A stretch of 64,000 bases of DNA. Origin: Liolophura sinensis. Lineage: Eukaryota; Mollusca; Polyplacophora; Chitonida; Chitonidae. Made by a program: the position numbers and the translations under genes. The notes under the pieces were generated by a model. The model was not told where the DNA came from. It saw only the letters and a program-made list of their open reading frames with translations, and ran no database searches. Shown here piece after piece: positions 34,489-45,640 of the stretch. Position 1 is the stretch's first letter. The number at the start of each line of letters is the position of its first letter. The stretch lies in NCBI RefSeq assembly GCF_032854445.1, contig NC_088296.1, forward strand, positions 4,861,246-4,925,245. Reading direction: 5' to 3'.

Positions 34489-36378
34489 GAGATTTAACCT
34501 GTCGCCTTTTCCTCGGGCGTCCAACAATACCTCACCTTTATAACATTTGTGTAAGCGTTACAAAGCTTGCGTGAGCTTTGTAACGGTCAGTGCATATCTG
34601 ATCGTGGTGTCCACGCTCCACTGCACATACTCTGATAAACTCCCAGACCGCTCCAACTGAGATGAGTTCTTTTATTGACTCTTCTGGTAGCATTCTATAA
34701 TGTGATATGTATATAAATACAACGTTAATATTTTGTACGTTTATATCTTTTCAAAAGAATGCTTTGTTCATATTTTTGCATGATTTATATTCATCGACTG
34801 GTTTTCCTATCTAAGAGGACAAATGTCAACTATTGTTAACATTGTTTGTTATTGCTGTACTAATCATAAACTAACGAGAAACCATCCAATCCTGACATTC
34901 TGTTTTTATTTTTTCAAAAATGATATATGACAGGAAGATTTATTACTAGTTTAAAGTTCAATATCGTCGTCTGGTAAACATATATCGATCACGATTTCTA
35001 TTGTGTTCAACAGGCATCCTGACAACAGGCATTTTTCTTGTCAATAGGACGAAAGTTTTGAAGCATGACGTGGGGACATTTAAACGGTCAATGTATTCCT
35101 TACATCATTGGCTTACACTGGCAAAAGTAGATTGGTGTTTGGCGGGAAACGGGGACCATTGGTTGGGTTAGCCGACTTTTGGCAAGCTTACTCATGTATT
35201 AAGGGTTAATTCATCATGCTTAATTAAGGGTCGCATATTTATTTATTTATTTATGTACCCTAATTCTTCATTTTTTTCAACTGCCTCTGCAACCAATATT
35301 TTGAAACATTCTGAGAGAGCTGTGAGGTGTGGAGTAATAATTTGCACACTTTTATGAAGCTTTCATCTTTAATGACACAAACAAATCATTTTTTTGCCAT
35401 GACTTCCATAGTAATTTTATGCATAAATTCCAATGAAAAAAGTGTTTGAGTGGTTGAAAAAGTTGTTTTTACAGTATTTATTTAGTCAGTTGAATGGTGA
35501 TTTACACGTGGCTGGCAGATCTTTCCAGGCACTACAGCCTAAATAAAACCACTGGTGGTACAGACTAATCTAATTAATATTATGATATGTGTCTATATAT
35601 CTCAAATAAAAGTATGAATTATGATGTGAACAATCGTCATGTGTCTAGACCCGCTTACCCAAGTTGTTTTTATGAGAATATATTTTACCGCCACCAAATA
35701 GCTATAAAAATATAAATGACATTAACAATAAACCTTGAATAATGTCTTCGACATTGCTATATTTTCAGGAAATTTCAAAACTTTGGGCAAGGTGCCTTAG
35801 AGGGATGCACAAGTCTTTGTACATAGTCTGGATTATTCAGTTGAACATTTGATCAATGTCGGTGTCTTACGAGATAATACCACGCACGTATAGAAAGGGT
35901 TTAATTAGTACATGTATAATCATGTTCTATATATTTGATGTGATCCGATGACTATTGCTATCGGTTCCTTGTCGTGGTGTAGAAGAGCTTGAAGAAAAGG
36001 TTAAAGTCTAAGGCAGATATGAATATTTTTGTTAAAAAAATATCATGAGACCCTTAACTTGAAAAGCGCCATGCAGTACGAAATAAAACTCAGTAAGATG
36101 GGCGATTCACAACTCCGACGCACACAGACTGTGAGTCCACTACTGACCTTGTAGCTTTGTGGATCACCTCACTTTTACTATTTGTTATGATTAAAGCCTT
36201 CGACGGCGCTCTTAGGCGTCCGCATTATCAATGATACTTTGTCGCCTTGACAGCGCATGTTGCCTTCTTACCGGAGCTCAACACCAAGTCCTGGTCATGT
36301 TCCGAATTCCGTGTGACATTTGGGGATTCCTTGCTTTATGTCCAACTGACCATTTTTTTTTTCACTTTTATGATGGTG
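34489..36378. other. No gene seen
   Basis: Very AT-rich, with an ATTT tract near 35240 and a faint SINE remnant near 35470-35540. No exon recognised. Confidence 0.55.
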
Positions 36379-36685
36379 CACCTCTATTAAAACTAAAGTG
36401 TTATTTTTAACACTATAAAGATCACCAGGAGTGACTGCACTTTTAGTAAGTATTGGTGCTTCAACATTCTTCAAAGGTCTTCATATTCAAACTCCACTAA
36501 AAGAGTTTAATTTAAAAAAACTTTTTTTTCAAGCGTGGTTTAGGATGTTGATTAGCCAACTTTTAACGGAGTTGGAATGTGAACACTTCGGCGAGTGATG
36601 AAATAAAACACTCCCTAAAAGTGGTCGAAAAACTCCCCGTGATTTACGTAGTGTTAACTGTAACACTTTAGTGTTGCAGAGTGAT
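36379..36685. mobile_element. Small foldback (inverted-repeat) element
   Basis: AAAACTAAAGTGTTA at 36389 pairs with TAACACTTTAGTGTT at about 36661, and inner parts (GATCACC...AGGAGTGACT / AAAAACTCCCCGTGATT) also pair. The whole segment can fold into a hairpin of about 300 bp, like a non-autonomous DNA transposon. No target duplication was settled. Confidence 0.55.
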
Positions 36686-38104
36686 GGCCAGTTTTATAGG
36701 TCGAGGAAATAACACTGCCCAAAATAAACCACCGCCCTTTGGGGAGTTACAGACGAACTCTTCCACGTGTGACATTCTTCATATTGCTGGAATAGAGGTA
36801 GTCTCTAACAAACTCCGTACAAGACGCTACACGAAGAACCGTCGAAGCCTTGATGCCGCAAAGGGTCCGAGAACATTGGACACAATAGAGATGTTTACTG
36901 CAACAAAGACATGTTGTCTCGGTCCACTTAGATGGACTTCAACACTTACAAAGATCTTAAGTAAAAATGTATCAAGAAAACTGAATGTACAGAATTTTGT
37001 ATTTTATTTCACTGGTATTAATGCAATCATCGGGAGTACTTATTTTTCGTTCAAACTTTAAGTCAAAAGTCTCTCTATAATACTGGCAATAATATACAAT
37101 TTCTTTCAAAATTTAAAAAAAAAATTGAGTTAAACACCTCAGTCATGCTAATAGGTGAGTAAAGTAATTAAAAGTTTGTTTCAAGAAAAGCACTCACAGA
37201 AAAAGGAAAGGGAAATTGAATAAGTTGTTTACCAGCAACTCTTGTCTGTCCAAAAGCGCACGTTGCTATTGTTTACCGGATGGTCCCATCATATCCATTA
37301 TTGCATGCAAGCGCATACTTTGTCAAAACTGACAGCTTTGAAAATTAGATATTATGTTATGGCCCTTATGAAAGACCATCGCTCCACTCCATCGCGTCGC
37401 TTCATCACTGATTCCTGTTTGGTACGAGTACTGTATCACCGACCTTGTTGTAACAGCCGCTGTGAGTATTCGCCTAATTAGTATTCCCCTAATCAGTATT
37501 CCCCTAATCAGTATTCCCCTAATCCCTCACTATCAGGGTATATATTTACGAAAAACTTCCACCGGTGGATGCATATACGAACTGCGAGTGATGCAAAATA
37601 AACAAACCAGCAGGTTTCAAACTTGCTGGCGCATCCGTCAACAAAACGCTTGACTATTATATAGCCGTATACGTTGTTGTTGTAATAGGCCTACGTGGCT
37701 TATAAGTCTGTTTTACTCGTGCATATCGTGGCTGCTCAAATCAGCATTGTAATATTTTTTACAGGTACAAACGTTTTCTATTCTGCTCATAGCCGCATGT
37801 ACCAGTAGTGTATTGAAAGTGGACGAGATCTCTTCCCGGGACTACTTCTAAAGCCGACCGCGTTTAGCCTGTCATGGCTCTTCCCCGGTGAGCAGCCCGC
37901 TTTCACAGCAGGTCTCTGACCACAGCTAGAGGACGTTAGATCTACAACAGAGTTCTAAAAGTCGGTGGGTTTCAACACCTGCCGTTTCTGAGGTTGTTTT
38001 CTGCAACCGAAAAAACCGTGACGAGAATACGTCTGTCAGCGACAAACTTCTTGAAATCCATCAGCCACTGTGAAACAAAATTAATCATTTATTGCATGAT
38101 GTGA
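36686..38104. other. No gene assigned; 15-bp repeat at 37458-37515
   Basis: A 126-codon plus frame at 36681-37061 starts inside the foldback element and shows no known domain. 37458-37515 is about four copies of AGTATTCCCCTAATC. Confidence 0.45.
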
Positions 38105-38830
38105 AAATACTAGAGGGAAGAAAAGTGAGATTATGAGGCACACTAGACTGTGGAAATGTCAGAATAAGAGGCACACTCGACTGTGGAAATGTGAGATTAT
38201 GAGACACACTAGACTGTAGAATTGTGAGAATATGAGGCACACTAGACTGTGGAAATGTCAGAATAAGAGGCACACTAGGCGGTAGAAATGTGAGATTATG
38301 AGGCACACTAGACGGTAGAAATGTGAGAATATGACGCACACTAGACTGTAGAAATGCGAGAATATGGGACACACTAGACTGTAGAAATGTGAGAATATGG
38401 GGCACACTCGACTGTGGAAATGTGAGATAATGGGGCACACTAGACTGTAGAAATTTGAGATTATGAGGCAAACTAGACTGTAGAAATTTGAGATTATGAG
38501 GCACACTAGACTGTAGAAATGTGAGAATATGAGGCCCACTAGACTGTAGAAATGTGAGAATATGGGGCACACTAGACTGTAGAAATGTGAGAATATGAGG
38601 CACAGTAGACTGTAGAAATGTGAGAATATGAGGCACATTAGACTGTGGAAATGTGAGATAATGGGGCACACTAGACTGAGGAAATGTGAGAATATGAGGC
38701 CCACTAGACTGTGGAAATGTAAGAATAATGGGCACACTAGACTGTAGAAATGTGAGAATATGAGCACACTAGACTGTAGGAATGTGGGAATATGAGGCAC
38801 ACTAGACTGTAGAAATGTACGAATTCTATG
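38105..38830. repeat. 33-bp tandem array, about 22 copies
   Basis: Unit GAATATGAGGCACACTAGAC / TGTAGAAATGTGA with scattered changes. The period is divisible by three, so minus frames of 216 and 191 codons (11-residue repeats such as FLQSSVPHILT) stay open. No start context, signal or conserved flank supports a protein. Confidence 0.93.
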
Positions 38831-38949
38831 CACACTAATATCAGCTCTGCACGTCGATCCAATTGGAGAAAAGCGGACATGTACAGGTCGATGTTAGAGT
38901 AGTATTGCAAATACCGCAATCTAATTGCCGATGAGAGTAGGATGAGCAT

Positions 38950-39330
38950 TAGTTTACCACGGTGAGAAAACCTAACATTCGTCTTTATATGTGAGAATAA
39001 TGCAATCCATCTACCGGCATAAAAAACTTGTCATTTGTCTGCCGCCATCAGAATACTGCATATGTAGTCTTCTGCCAGTGTGTGAGTACATGAATCAATC
39101 TGTTAATGTGAGAAAAGTTTCCATTTATATACCGGTCTATAGATGTGAGAGAACTGAAAATATTTTACATTCATATAGGGATGTGCGAAAACTTGTAACC
39201 ATCTGTCGATACAAAGAAAATTTGCCATTTGACTACCGATATGAGAATACTGGACATTCATCTGCTGACGTGAAAATGTTTGACTTCCATCTACCGTTGT
39301 GAGAAAACTTGACCTCAATCTATCCGTCTG
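38950..39330. repeat. Degenerate repeats of about 35-40 bp
   Basis: About ten loose copies of a pattern GTGAGAAAACTTG-CATTCATCTACCG. The GTGAGAA(T/A) start is shared with the 33-bp array to the left, so both may come from one ancestral unit. Confidence 0.6.
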
Positions 39331-39585
39331 ACCAAGGCAATGAAAAATTGAGACGTAATCGACACTTTAGCGGTCAGATATTGCCAACTGTAGGGGGTGT
39401 AGTCAGTTTGCACCTGCGTTGACTGTGTTATTAGCTTTAGCAACACGTGGTGAATTAACCAGTTATAGGGCCCACTGTCAACATTCTGTGAACACAGTAG
39501 TCTTTGAAATTAATGTGCGACATTTTACCAGTCCCCATGTCGTCACTGAAATCTGACATGTATCTTTAGCACCTGACACCCAAAG

Positions 39586-39591
39586 TTTATT
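39586..39591 (-). promoter_or_regulatory. Poly(A) signal of the LPMO gene
   Basis: AATAAA on the minus strand 19 nt past the stop codon of the monooxygenase, giving a very short 3' UTR. Confidence 0.7.
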
Positions 39592-39609
39592 ATGAGTTCT
39601 GATTGGACG

Positions 39610-40004
39610 TCAGCATTGACAGAACGACGACGGACAGTACCCGGATGCACAATTGTCAATGCACCATACATCAAACGACTCAGAGCCAAGCCACAGTCCC
39701 ACAGCGTGACACGTCGATTTCACCTCCGTCGTTTCGTAGGTCTTCGATGTCGACGGAGGAAAAGTTGTCGGTGGATACGTCGAATACTGGTAGTCCTCTT
39801 CTTCCTCAACGGAGTACCAATTCTCGTGAGTCTTTGAAGGAGTTAGCTGCCCCTGGTGAATAATGTTAATGACGTCATACTTATTTTCGTACGTAGGCGT
39901 GGGAATGCCATAAGAGACAGAAATGTCCGAACAGCCGAAGAATTCCTCCTGCTCACCGCATCCCATACACCCGATGCCAGTGTTGCTGATTCCCCAACTG
40001 TTTC
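39610..40004 (-). CDS. LPMO exon 4: end of catalytic domain, linker, Cys-rich tail
   Basis: Begins after TTTTGACAG (acceptor) in phase 1 and encodes NSWGISNTGIGC onward to the TGA at 39610-39612. It contains the last catalytic strand, a low-complexity linker (YSTYPPTTFPPST) and the Cys-rich C-terminal module. Confidence 0.93.
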
Positions 40005-43000
40005 CTGTCAAAACACGAAAAGAAATGCTTTGTTATTCCACGATGGTAAGCATGGACAAGAGCTTTAAATCATACAGTTGCTAATTTTTGTTGTACTCTC
40101 CCGCCTTTAGTGTTCTTTAGGCCTTGCTAGCAATGCAAGATAAAGTTTAATGCATGACTTACCTCCCAACAGTTTGGCTGGATCTATAAGTGACAATCTC
40201 TGCATGACGTGTGAGAAAGTTAGCCTGCCACTTGCCTATGTCCAGGCGTTTATGCAGGTTTCCTTCGCTCATTAAACTGACTGCCGCCGAGGAAATAAAC
40301 TATTCTTCCATACGGTGTCAACGCCAATCAATCCGTCCTTGAATGAATTAACCATGCGGTGTCTAGTACAAGCATATCAGTTTGACTAGAAGGTTACGCT
40401 TTTTCGATGTTTGGAGGGTTAAGTCGCACGCATAAAAAGTAAAACAGAACCGAAAGAAGAAGTGGACACAATTCCCTCTTGTCGATGGATCACAATAATG
40501 TCGATCTTTAAAACGTTAACGATTTTTCATATTCCACACCATAATAGATATATTTGATACAAGTTTTCATGAGGCCTATATTTGTTATATTCACCCGTGT
40601 GGTACCGCCATCTTAGGATACACTGGCTGCATGAAACCTCGTGAGGTAACTGTAACCGGAAGGTATACATCCCTTTGCCTTCGTGAGGTTTGAAATGATA
40701 CCTCGTCGTATGCCCCTCGGTAAAACGCAGTAAGTGCCTGTAAAACAAACATTGCTTCAGCACGGCTCATATTGAATGTAGCTCAAATGTCACGTTTGCA
40801 ACAGCAAAATATAATATATACTTTGCTAAATTATTGTGGGATGAATTTATTATTCATTAGTTTGTATTTTAATATCCATCATTTCCAAATGCGAGTTTAG
40901 CATCTCAACTTTCAGTGTTTAACTTTGGACATATTTGTAGAAATGCTGGTTAAGAATTACATACAAACACCAGTAAATAATACTCTGCCTGTTAAAGTCC
41001 GTGCTGTTCTATTTTGAAACATATATAAGAAAACATATTTTGTACCAAATACACTTCTCAGGAGAGTGGGAGGGGAATTGTCATTTTAAATCGAAAATCG
41101 AAAATCGATATATCGATGAAAACATTATGGATATCCATAGTGGATGATTATAATTTCACAACACCCTGCGAATGGTCGTGGGTTTCCTTCGGCTTCCTCC
41201 CACTATAATGTTGGCTGGCGTCGTGAAATATACTTGAGTAAAGATATCATTCAATGATGATCAATGTGTCCCACCCCCCACACACAACGTAAAACACACG
41301 CAAGATAATAAAAGACTTGCTGAAACACACTTACTTCTGAAAACACTCCTCGGTGGCTCGCTCGTTAACATCGTTATTTTCACACAGCCGGAACTCCATC
41401 CAGCCAGAGTGAAAGGCTGTGATTTCTACCTTGACCAGAATTATTTCCCCTGGATTGTAATGGCGAGTGATAATGCCAGAGGCATACTTTCCACCGGCCT
41501 CATTTTCGCGCGGAGCGTCCCATTCGTCGCCACACACGCCGCACTTCCCTCGGTGTTTTCGCCACAGAGCCTTAAGAGAGAGTTGGGAGTTACAATCTTA
41601 ACACAAACTCTTCAAATGATTGATTGATTTGTTGTTCATTCAGAATTGTTCACCTAAAAATGACGGTCAAAGGAAACAGTGGTAAAACACCGACTTTCGG
41701 CAAATGACTGGTGTGACGTACCGACTTCTCAGCCATTTTGGTGGAAGACAAGTTATCATCAACGAAAGTGAGACAGCGCTTCAACAGATTATCATCACCA
41801 ACGCCACAACGAACATTGAGGGTAAGGGAATTAACAAATTCCCCGTCTACGTTGGGATTGAACTCTCACCTCGTGCTCCATGTGGTTAAGGGATAAGTAC
41901 CATTACAAAGCAAGCCTTGACAGAATATTGCCATGGTAACGGGTAACCTAATGTCGAGAACGAACAGTATGGAAAATCAGAGAGATAAGCTCTTCTCAAA
42001 ATGTAAAGCTGAAGATTTAATTGTCTGATAGAATTTGGTGTTTAACTCCATACCCACTCCTTTTGGCAACTGCACGACGGCTAGGGTTCTTCGATGGAGG
42101 AGACCGCAGATCCGGGAGAAAACATCGACCGATGCCACATACCTGGCAAACCTTCTGACGTAAAGACTTGGATAGGAGAGTTAAATTTGAATATATGTAT
42201 GCATGCTTGGGGGTTAACGTCGTACTTAACAATTCTTCTATCATATGACGACGAGGAGTTATTAATTGTGTATGCATATATTGTGTCTTCTTGTGGCAGG
42301 GCGAATCCATGCTGCCAAAAGTGCTGCCTCCACTATCATGCCGAAGACACCAGACATGACACCCCACCCAGTCACATCATATCGACACGGGGCCATCCAG
42401 TTACGTTCCCTTGCTCTAACGTCTCAGTGCTGAACGACAAGCGAATCAGGAGAAAGTACCATTTTTAAACTCTTTGTTATGACCCGACTCGGGTTTGATC
42501 CCTGGGTCTCCTTATCTCGAGGCGGACGCTCTGAGATTAAATTTTCGCTGCTGATCCACAATGTCACCAGTCGCAAAGACAGTACTTTGGGTTTCACTAG
42601 TATGAGGGAAACAATTCGAAAGCGATTACTGTAAACATCCAAAGCAGCTAGTTTGAATCTTATTTCGATGGACTGGATGAGGCTTTACGTGAGTAAGCTT
42701 TGTTAACTAAGATGATTGACAACATGAATTTTACATGTCTTCAAAATAATAGGACTGACGTCCGAACACGAGACTGTCTAATAATGTACAAATAACTACA
42801 GCGTGGCTTCGCCTGACATGAAGTTCATGCGCGTCTGCCACGTTCTCTACCGGGTTTCTCTACCAGTGCACCTGACAAGTATGAAGAACTAGGCAGGGGT
42901 TGACATTATTCGGTAAGTCGAACAATATATTGATTTGGTTGTTGTTTAGCTTTTTATCCATGCAACGACTAGAAGGTGAGGGAATTGAGAGTGGCTGGGG

Positions 43001-44188
43001 GTGGGGGGGGGGGGGTAGGTCGTCGTTTTGCCCGTAGAAAACCACCGACCTTCACAAGGTACCTGACAAATCATCTGACTCAAACTCACAGGTGAACCAG
43101 CGAGACCTGGATTTGAACAAGGCGCTGATAGTCACACCGACCCAGCGCTTTGATCGTCAAAGTCATAAATCGTGTAACCTCTTAATTATTTTAAAACTCT
43201 TCAGTTTCATTTAAAACTCCAGTTAAATGTTTGTAACGAATTGTTTAAAAACGGTTCTCTAGTTCAACCTTTGAAATGTGTGCCTGCAAATGTTATTTCA
43301 CGTTATTTGATTACAGGAAACAGGAAAATATCACAAAGAAAAAGGGAACTTACAGTGCCATCTCAAGCTGATACCTCTAATGTAGTTTAATCACTTCAAG
43401 CCCTCGGAATTTGAACTTCCATTTAATAGGAGGTAGATCTGAAAGTCGTGGCTGTTTGATTTTACCTGCATCTCACCTTAATTTACTTTCCATTTACATA
43501 TTTTAGGCGATCAAATTTCTTGTTCCGATTAACTGGGAGTTAACCTAATACACATGTCAATAGAAACAATTGTTTTTTTAGAAATCTGTCAGCTGCTAAT
43601 CTATACATTTGCACTTTGGATTACCTTCTGATTAACACGTACGTTAATCTTTGCATTAACGTTTGGATGAATATTTGTATTAACATTTGGATTAAATATT
43701 TACATTAACCTTTTCATTATAATTTGCCCTAGGGCGCGTAGTAATCGTTACAACAGAACCTCAGGCAACTGTGACATTATCACGTGGATTACATTTTCCC
43801 TTAAATATGATAAAGGGAAATAGACTTGGCGCTGATTGGTTGGCCGTGGAGATAGGATTTCCGGGGTTGATTCCTATACTCTTGTATAAATGCACCATAC
43901 AATTTAGCCTAGACGCGGCCGAATCTTATCTGTTTCTTTCAGACAAGCCAATTAACGACGATTTTGTATCCCTTTTTTGTTACATGCGGAATCACAGACG
44001 CTGTATCTGTTGATAACTTACCCAGTATCCTCCACACGAGAGCTCGTTGTCACTGTAGTTAATGGGCGTGTCGTAACCATAGCGCCACATACTTGACCTA
44101 GACGGCGGTTCCACCAAGCGACCATGGCCGGCTAACTTCGGACAAGCGCAATGAAAGTGAGCGCTAATAGCATCCAGTTGCAGCACAT
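39610..44188 (-). CDS. AA15-type lytic polysaccharide monooxygenase, four-exon gene
   Basis: AA15 enzymes are secreted copper monooxygenases of animals that cut chitin or cellulose by oxidation. Exons: about 44188-44022, 41570-41335, 40737-40595, 40004-39610. Phases fit (0, 2, 1) and all introns are GT-AG. The mature chain is 292 residues: His1 in HGRLVEPPSR, His89 in ITAFHSGWMEF (the copper histidine brace), CGVCGDEWD, LPHEVSCSQCILRWRYHTGG, and GCGEQEEFFGCSDI. From about 195 a Thr/Pro/Ser/Glu-rich linker leads to a module with six Cys ending GYCPSSFCQC, as in other invertebrate members. The aromatic before GCSDI is Phe (183-184), where studied AA15 enzymes use Tyr as axial residue (recollection, needs alignment). 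Oddity: the only ATG with a hydrophobic start (44188) is not in frame with His1. A possible role is chitin remodelling in gut or shell/cuticle; this is inference. Confidence 0.93.
40595..40737 (-). CDS. LPMO exon 3
   Basis: Acceptor TGTTTTACAG, first base completes a Lys codon, then HLLRFTEGHTTRYHF to ILRWRYHTG. Donor is G/GTGAAT, a weaker but acceptable site. The Cys pair in SCSQC is typical of the family. Confidence 0.92.
41159..41245 (+). mobile_element. SINE fragment in LPMO intron 2
   Basis: CCCTGCGAATGGTCGTGGGT, CTCCCACTATAATGTTGGC and GTCGTGAAATATACTTGAG remain; no tail. Confidence 0.75.
41335..41570 (-). CDS. LPMO exon 2 with second copper histidine
   Basis: Acceptor CTCTTAAG, then ALWRKHRGKCGVCGDEW to EECFQ. 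Donor AA/GTAAGTG. Carries ENEAGGKYASG and the FHSGW histidine of the brace. Confidence 0.93.
42190..42560 (-). mobile_element. Third SINE family, copy 2, in LPMO intron 1
   Basis: GGGTTAACGTCGTACTTAAC, TCATATGACGACGAGGAGTT, GCGAATCCATGCTGCC, CCGAAGACACCAGACATGAC and TATGACCCGACTCGGGTTTG. The right end (GGTTTGATCCCTGGGTCTCC) reads in reverse as a tRNA-type box B GGATCAAACCC, giving the minus orientation. Opposite in strand sense to the host gene transcript is not the case: both are minus. Confidence 0.7.
42561..44015. other. Rest of LPMO intron 1; no separate gene
   Basis: Contains a G run at about 42998-43015 and short ATTAACGTTTGGATTAA-like repeats near 43620-43720. Short frames on either strand have no domain. 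Confidence 0.5.
44022..44188 (-). CDS. LPMO exon 1: signal peptide and N-terminal histidine
   Basis: Donor TGG/GTAAGT at 44022/44021. Mature frame from His1 at 44126 runs to CGGYW. The upstream ATG at 44188 begins a good signal peptide (MCCNWMLLALTFIALV) but meets TAG after two more codons; the mature frame upstream of His1 reaches TGA at 44192-44190 with no ATG. Fourteen bases separate the end of the hydrophobic stretch from the His codon, so one base is lacking or two are extra. Either an indel, an assembly error, or an upstream leader exon spliced at a site such as GAAGTTAG. Confidence 0.85.
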
Positions 44189-44189
44189 C

Positions 44190-44794
44190 TCAGTTTGAAT
44201 ATCTAAAAAATCTCCAGATTAATGAATCCGTTTTTGTAAAGTTTTTAAATCACAGTTTTTGACTCCTCTTCGTTTTGACGCTCCTCTCACTCGTCCATTA
44301 CTTTCTCAGGCAGTCGCGAGATTTTCTTGGACACGTCTCATACTGTTAACCTGCGAATACCCACAATTCCACATGGCATCAGCTATCGTCAAATCTGTGT
44401 CAAGTTCTTCCTTACATCAGTAAAAGGGATCTTCTCTTACTTGTCACATTTGTTTTCTGGGAGAGACAAATTTGCGAACAAAACCAAAGGTATGTCGACG
44501 GATTTTTGTCTCTGTGATCACAGCTAGGGATATATCTCTCTCACAGCGGGTAGCACGTTCATTTGTGTTACGTCACTCTGTAGATAATGATGTCTTTCTC
44601 CAAAGGATTATATAGCCTGACAAACGCCTGTAGAGAAGCGAACAGATATGGTAACCCTACGGTGTATGCTCCTTGCCTTTGGGGTTTGGAATGCTGGTTG
44701 ACAATTAATGCTGGTGAACAGAACTGAAAAAAAGTCATGAAAAATAAACACACGTAGACTATGATGTATCAACTAGCTTTTTTGATCGATATTG
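44190..44794. other. Upstream region of the LPMO gene
   Basis: No clear TATA box; TTTAAAA on the minus strand at about 44244-44250 is the best candidate. A minus frame at 44568-44753 begins hydrophobic but has no donor, so it is not supported as the missing leader exon. Confidence 0.35.
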
Positions 44795-45358
44795 ATATTA
44801 TATTACATTATGAGAAGTAGTTATTACCCATAAAGAAATACCTGTTATATTATGTGAAGTAGTTATTACCCGTAGAGAAATACCTATTACATTATTTGAA
44901 GTAGTTATTACCCATAGAGAAATACCTATTACATTATGTGAAGTAGTTATTACCCATAGACGAATACCTATTACATTATGTGAAGTAGTTACTACCCATA
45001 GACAAATACCTATTACATTATGTGAAGTAGTTACTACCCATAGACAAATACCTATTACATTATGTGAAGTAGTTACTACCCATAGAGAAATACCTATTAC
45101 ATTATGTGAAGTAGTTATTACTCATAGAGAAATACCTATTGCATTATTTGAAAGAGTTATTACTCACAGAGAAATACCTATTACATTATTTGAAGTAGTT
45201 ATTACCCATACAGAAATGCCTATTACATTATGTGAAGTAGTTATTACCCATAGAGAAATGCCTATAACATTATGTGAAGTAGTTACTACCCATAGAGAAA
45301 TACCTATTACATTATGTGAAGTAGTTATTATCCATAGAGAAATACCTATTACATTATG
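44795..45358. repeat. 42-bp tandem array, about 13 copies
   Basis: Unit GAAGTAGTTATTACCCATAG / AGAAATACCTATTACATTATGT, with few changes and no drift in length. It lies 0.6-1.2 kb upstream of the LPMO start. Confidence 0.95.
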
Positions 45359-45469
45359 TCACTGACAACCACGTCTCACATTGTCTCATTGCATGTACTA
45401 CCTGGATAACACCAAACAATAATCATTGTTGCCTCTCAAAAAGTGAGCACTTCTTTAAAGACTAGGTCT

Positions 45470-45640
45470 TTACTTTATTTATTTATATGATTGGTAGTCG
45501 ATGCCGTACTCAAGAATATATCACGTGTACGACAGCAGTCAGAATTAAGGTGGGAGGAAATCGGACACAGCCAGGATTACACCCACGACCATCCGTACGT
45601 TGCGGACAGATCATCCCATGTTGGACTAGAGAGGAAGATC
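45470..45640 (-). mobile_element. SINE, decayed
   Basis: TTTATTTATATGATTGGTAG, TGCCGTACTCAAGAATAT, AAGGTGGGAGGAAATCGG and ACCCACGACCATCCGTACG. Confidence 0.75.

Noticed and set aside
36681-37061. 126-codon plus frame
   Set aside because: Starts in the foldback element and has no recognisable domain or splice context.
38085-38833. Minus-strand frames of 216 and 191 codons with 11-residue repeats
   Set aside because: Artefact of the 33-bp array; two frames open together, no signal or anchor motif.
44568-44753. Hydrophobic minus-strand start as a missing leader exon for the LPMO
   Set aside because: No splice donor follows the hydrophobic stretch.
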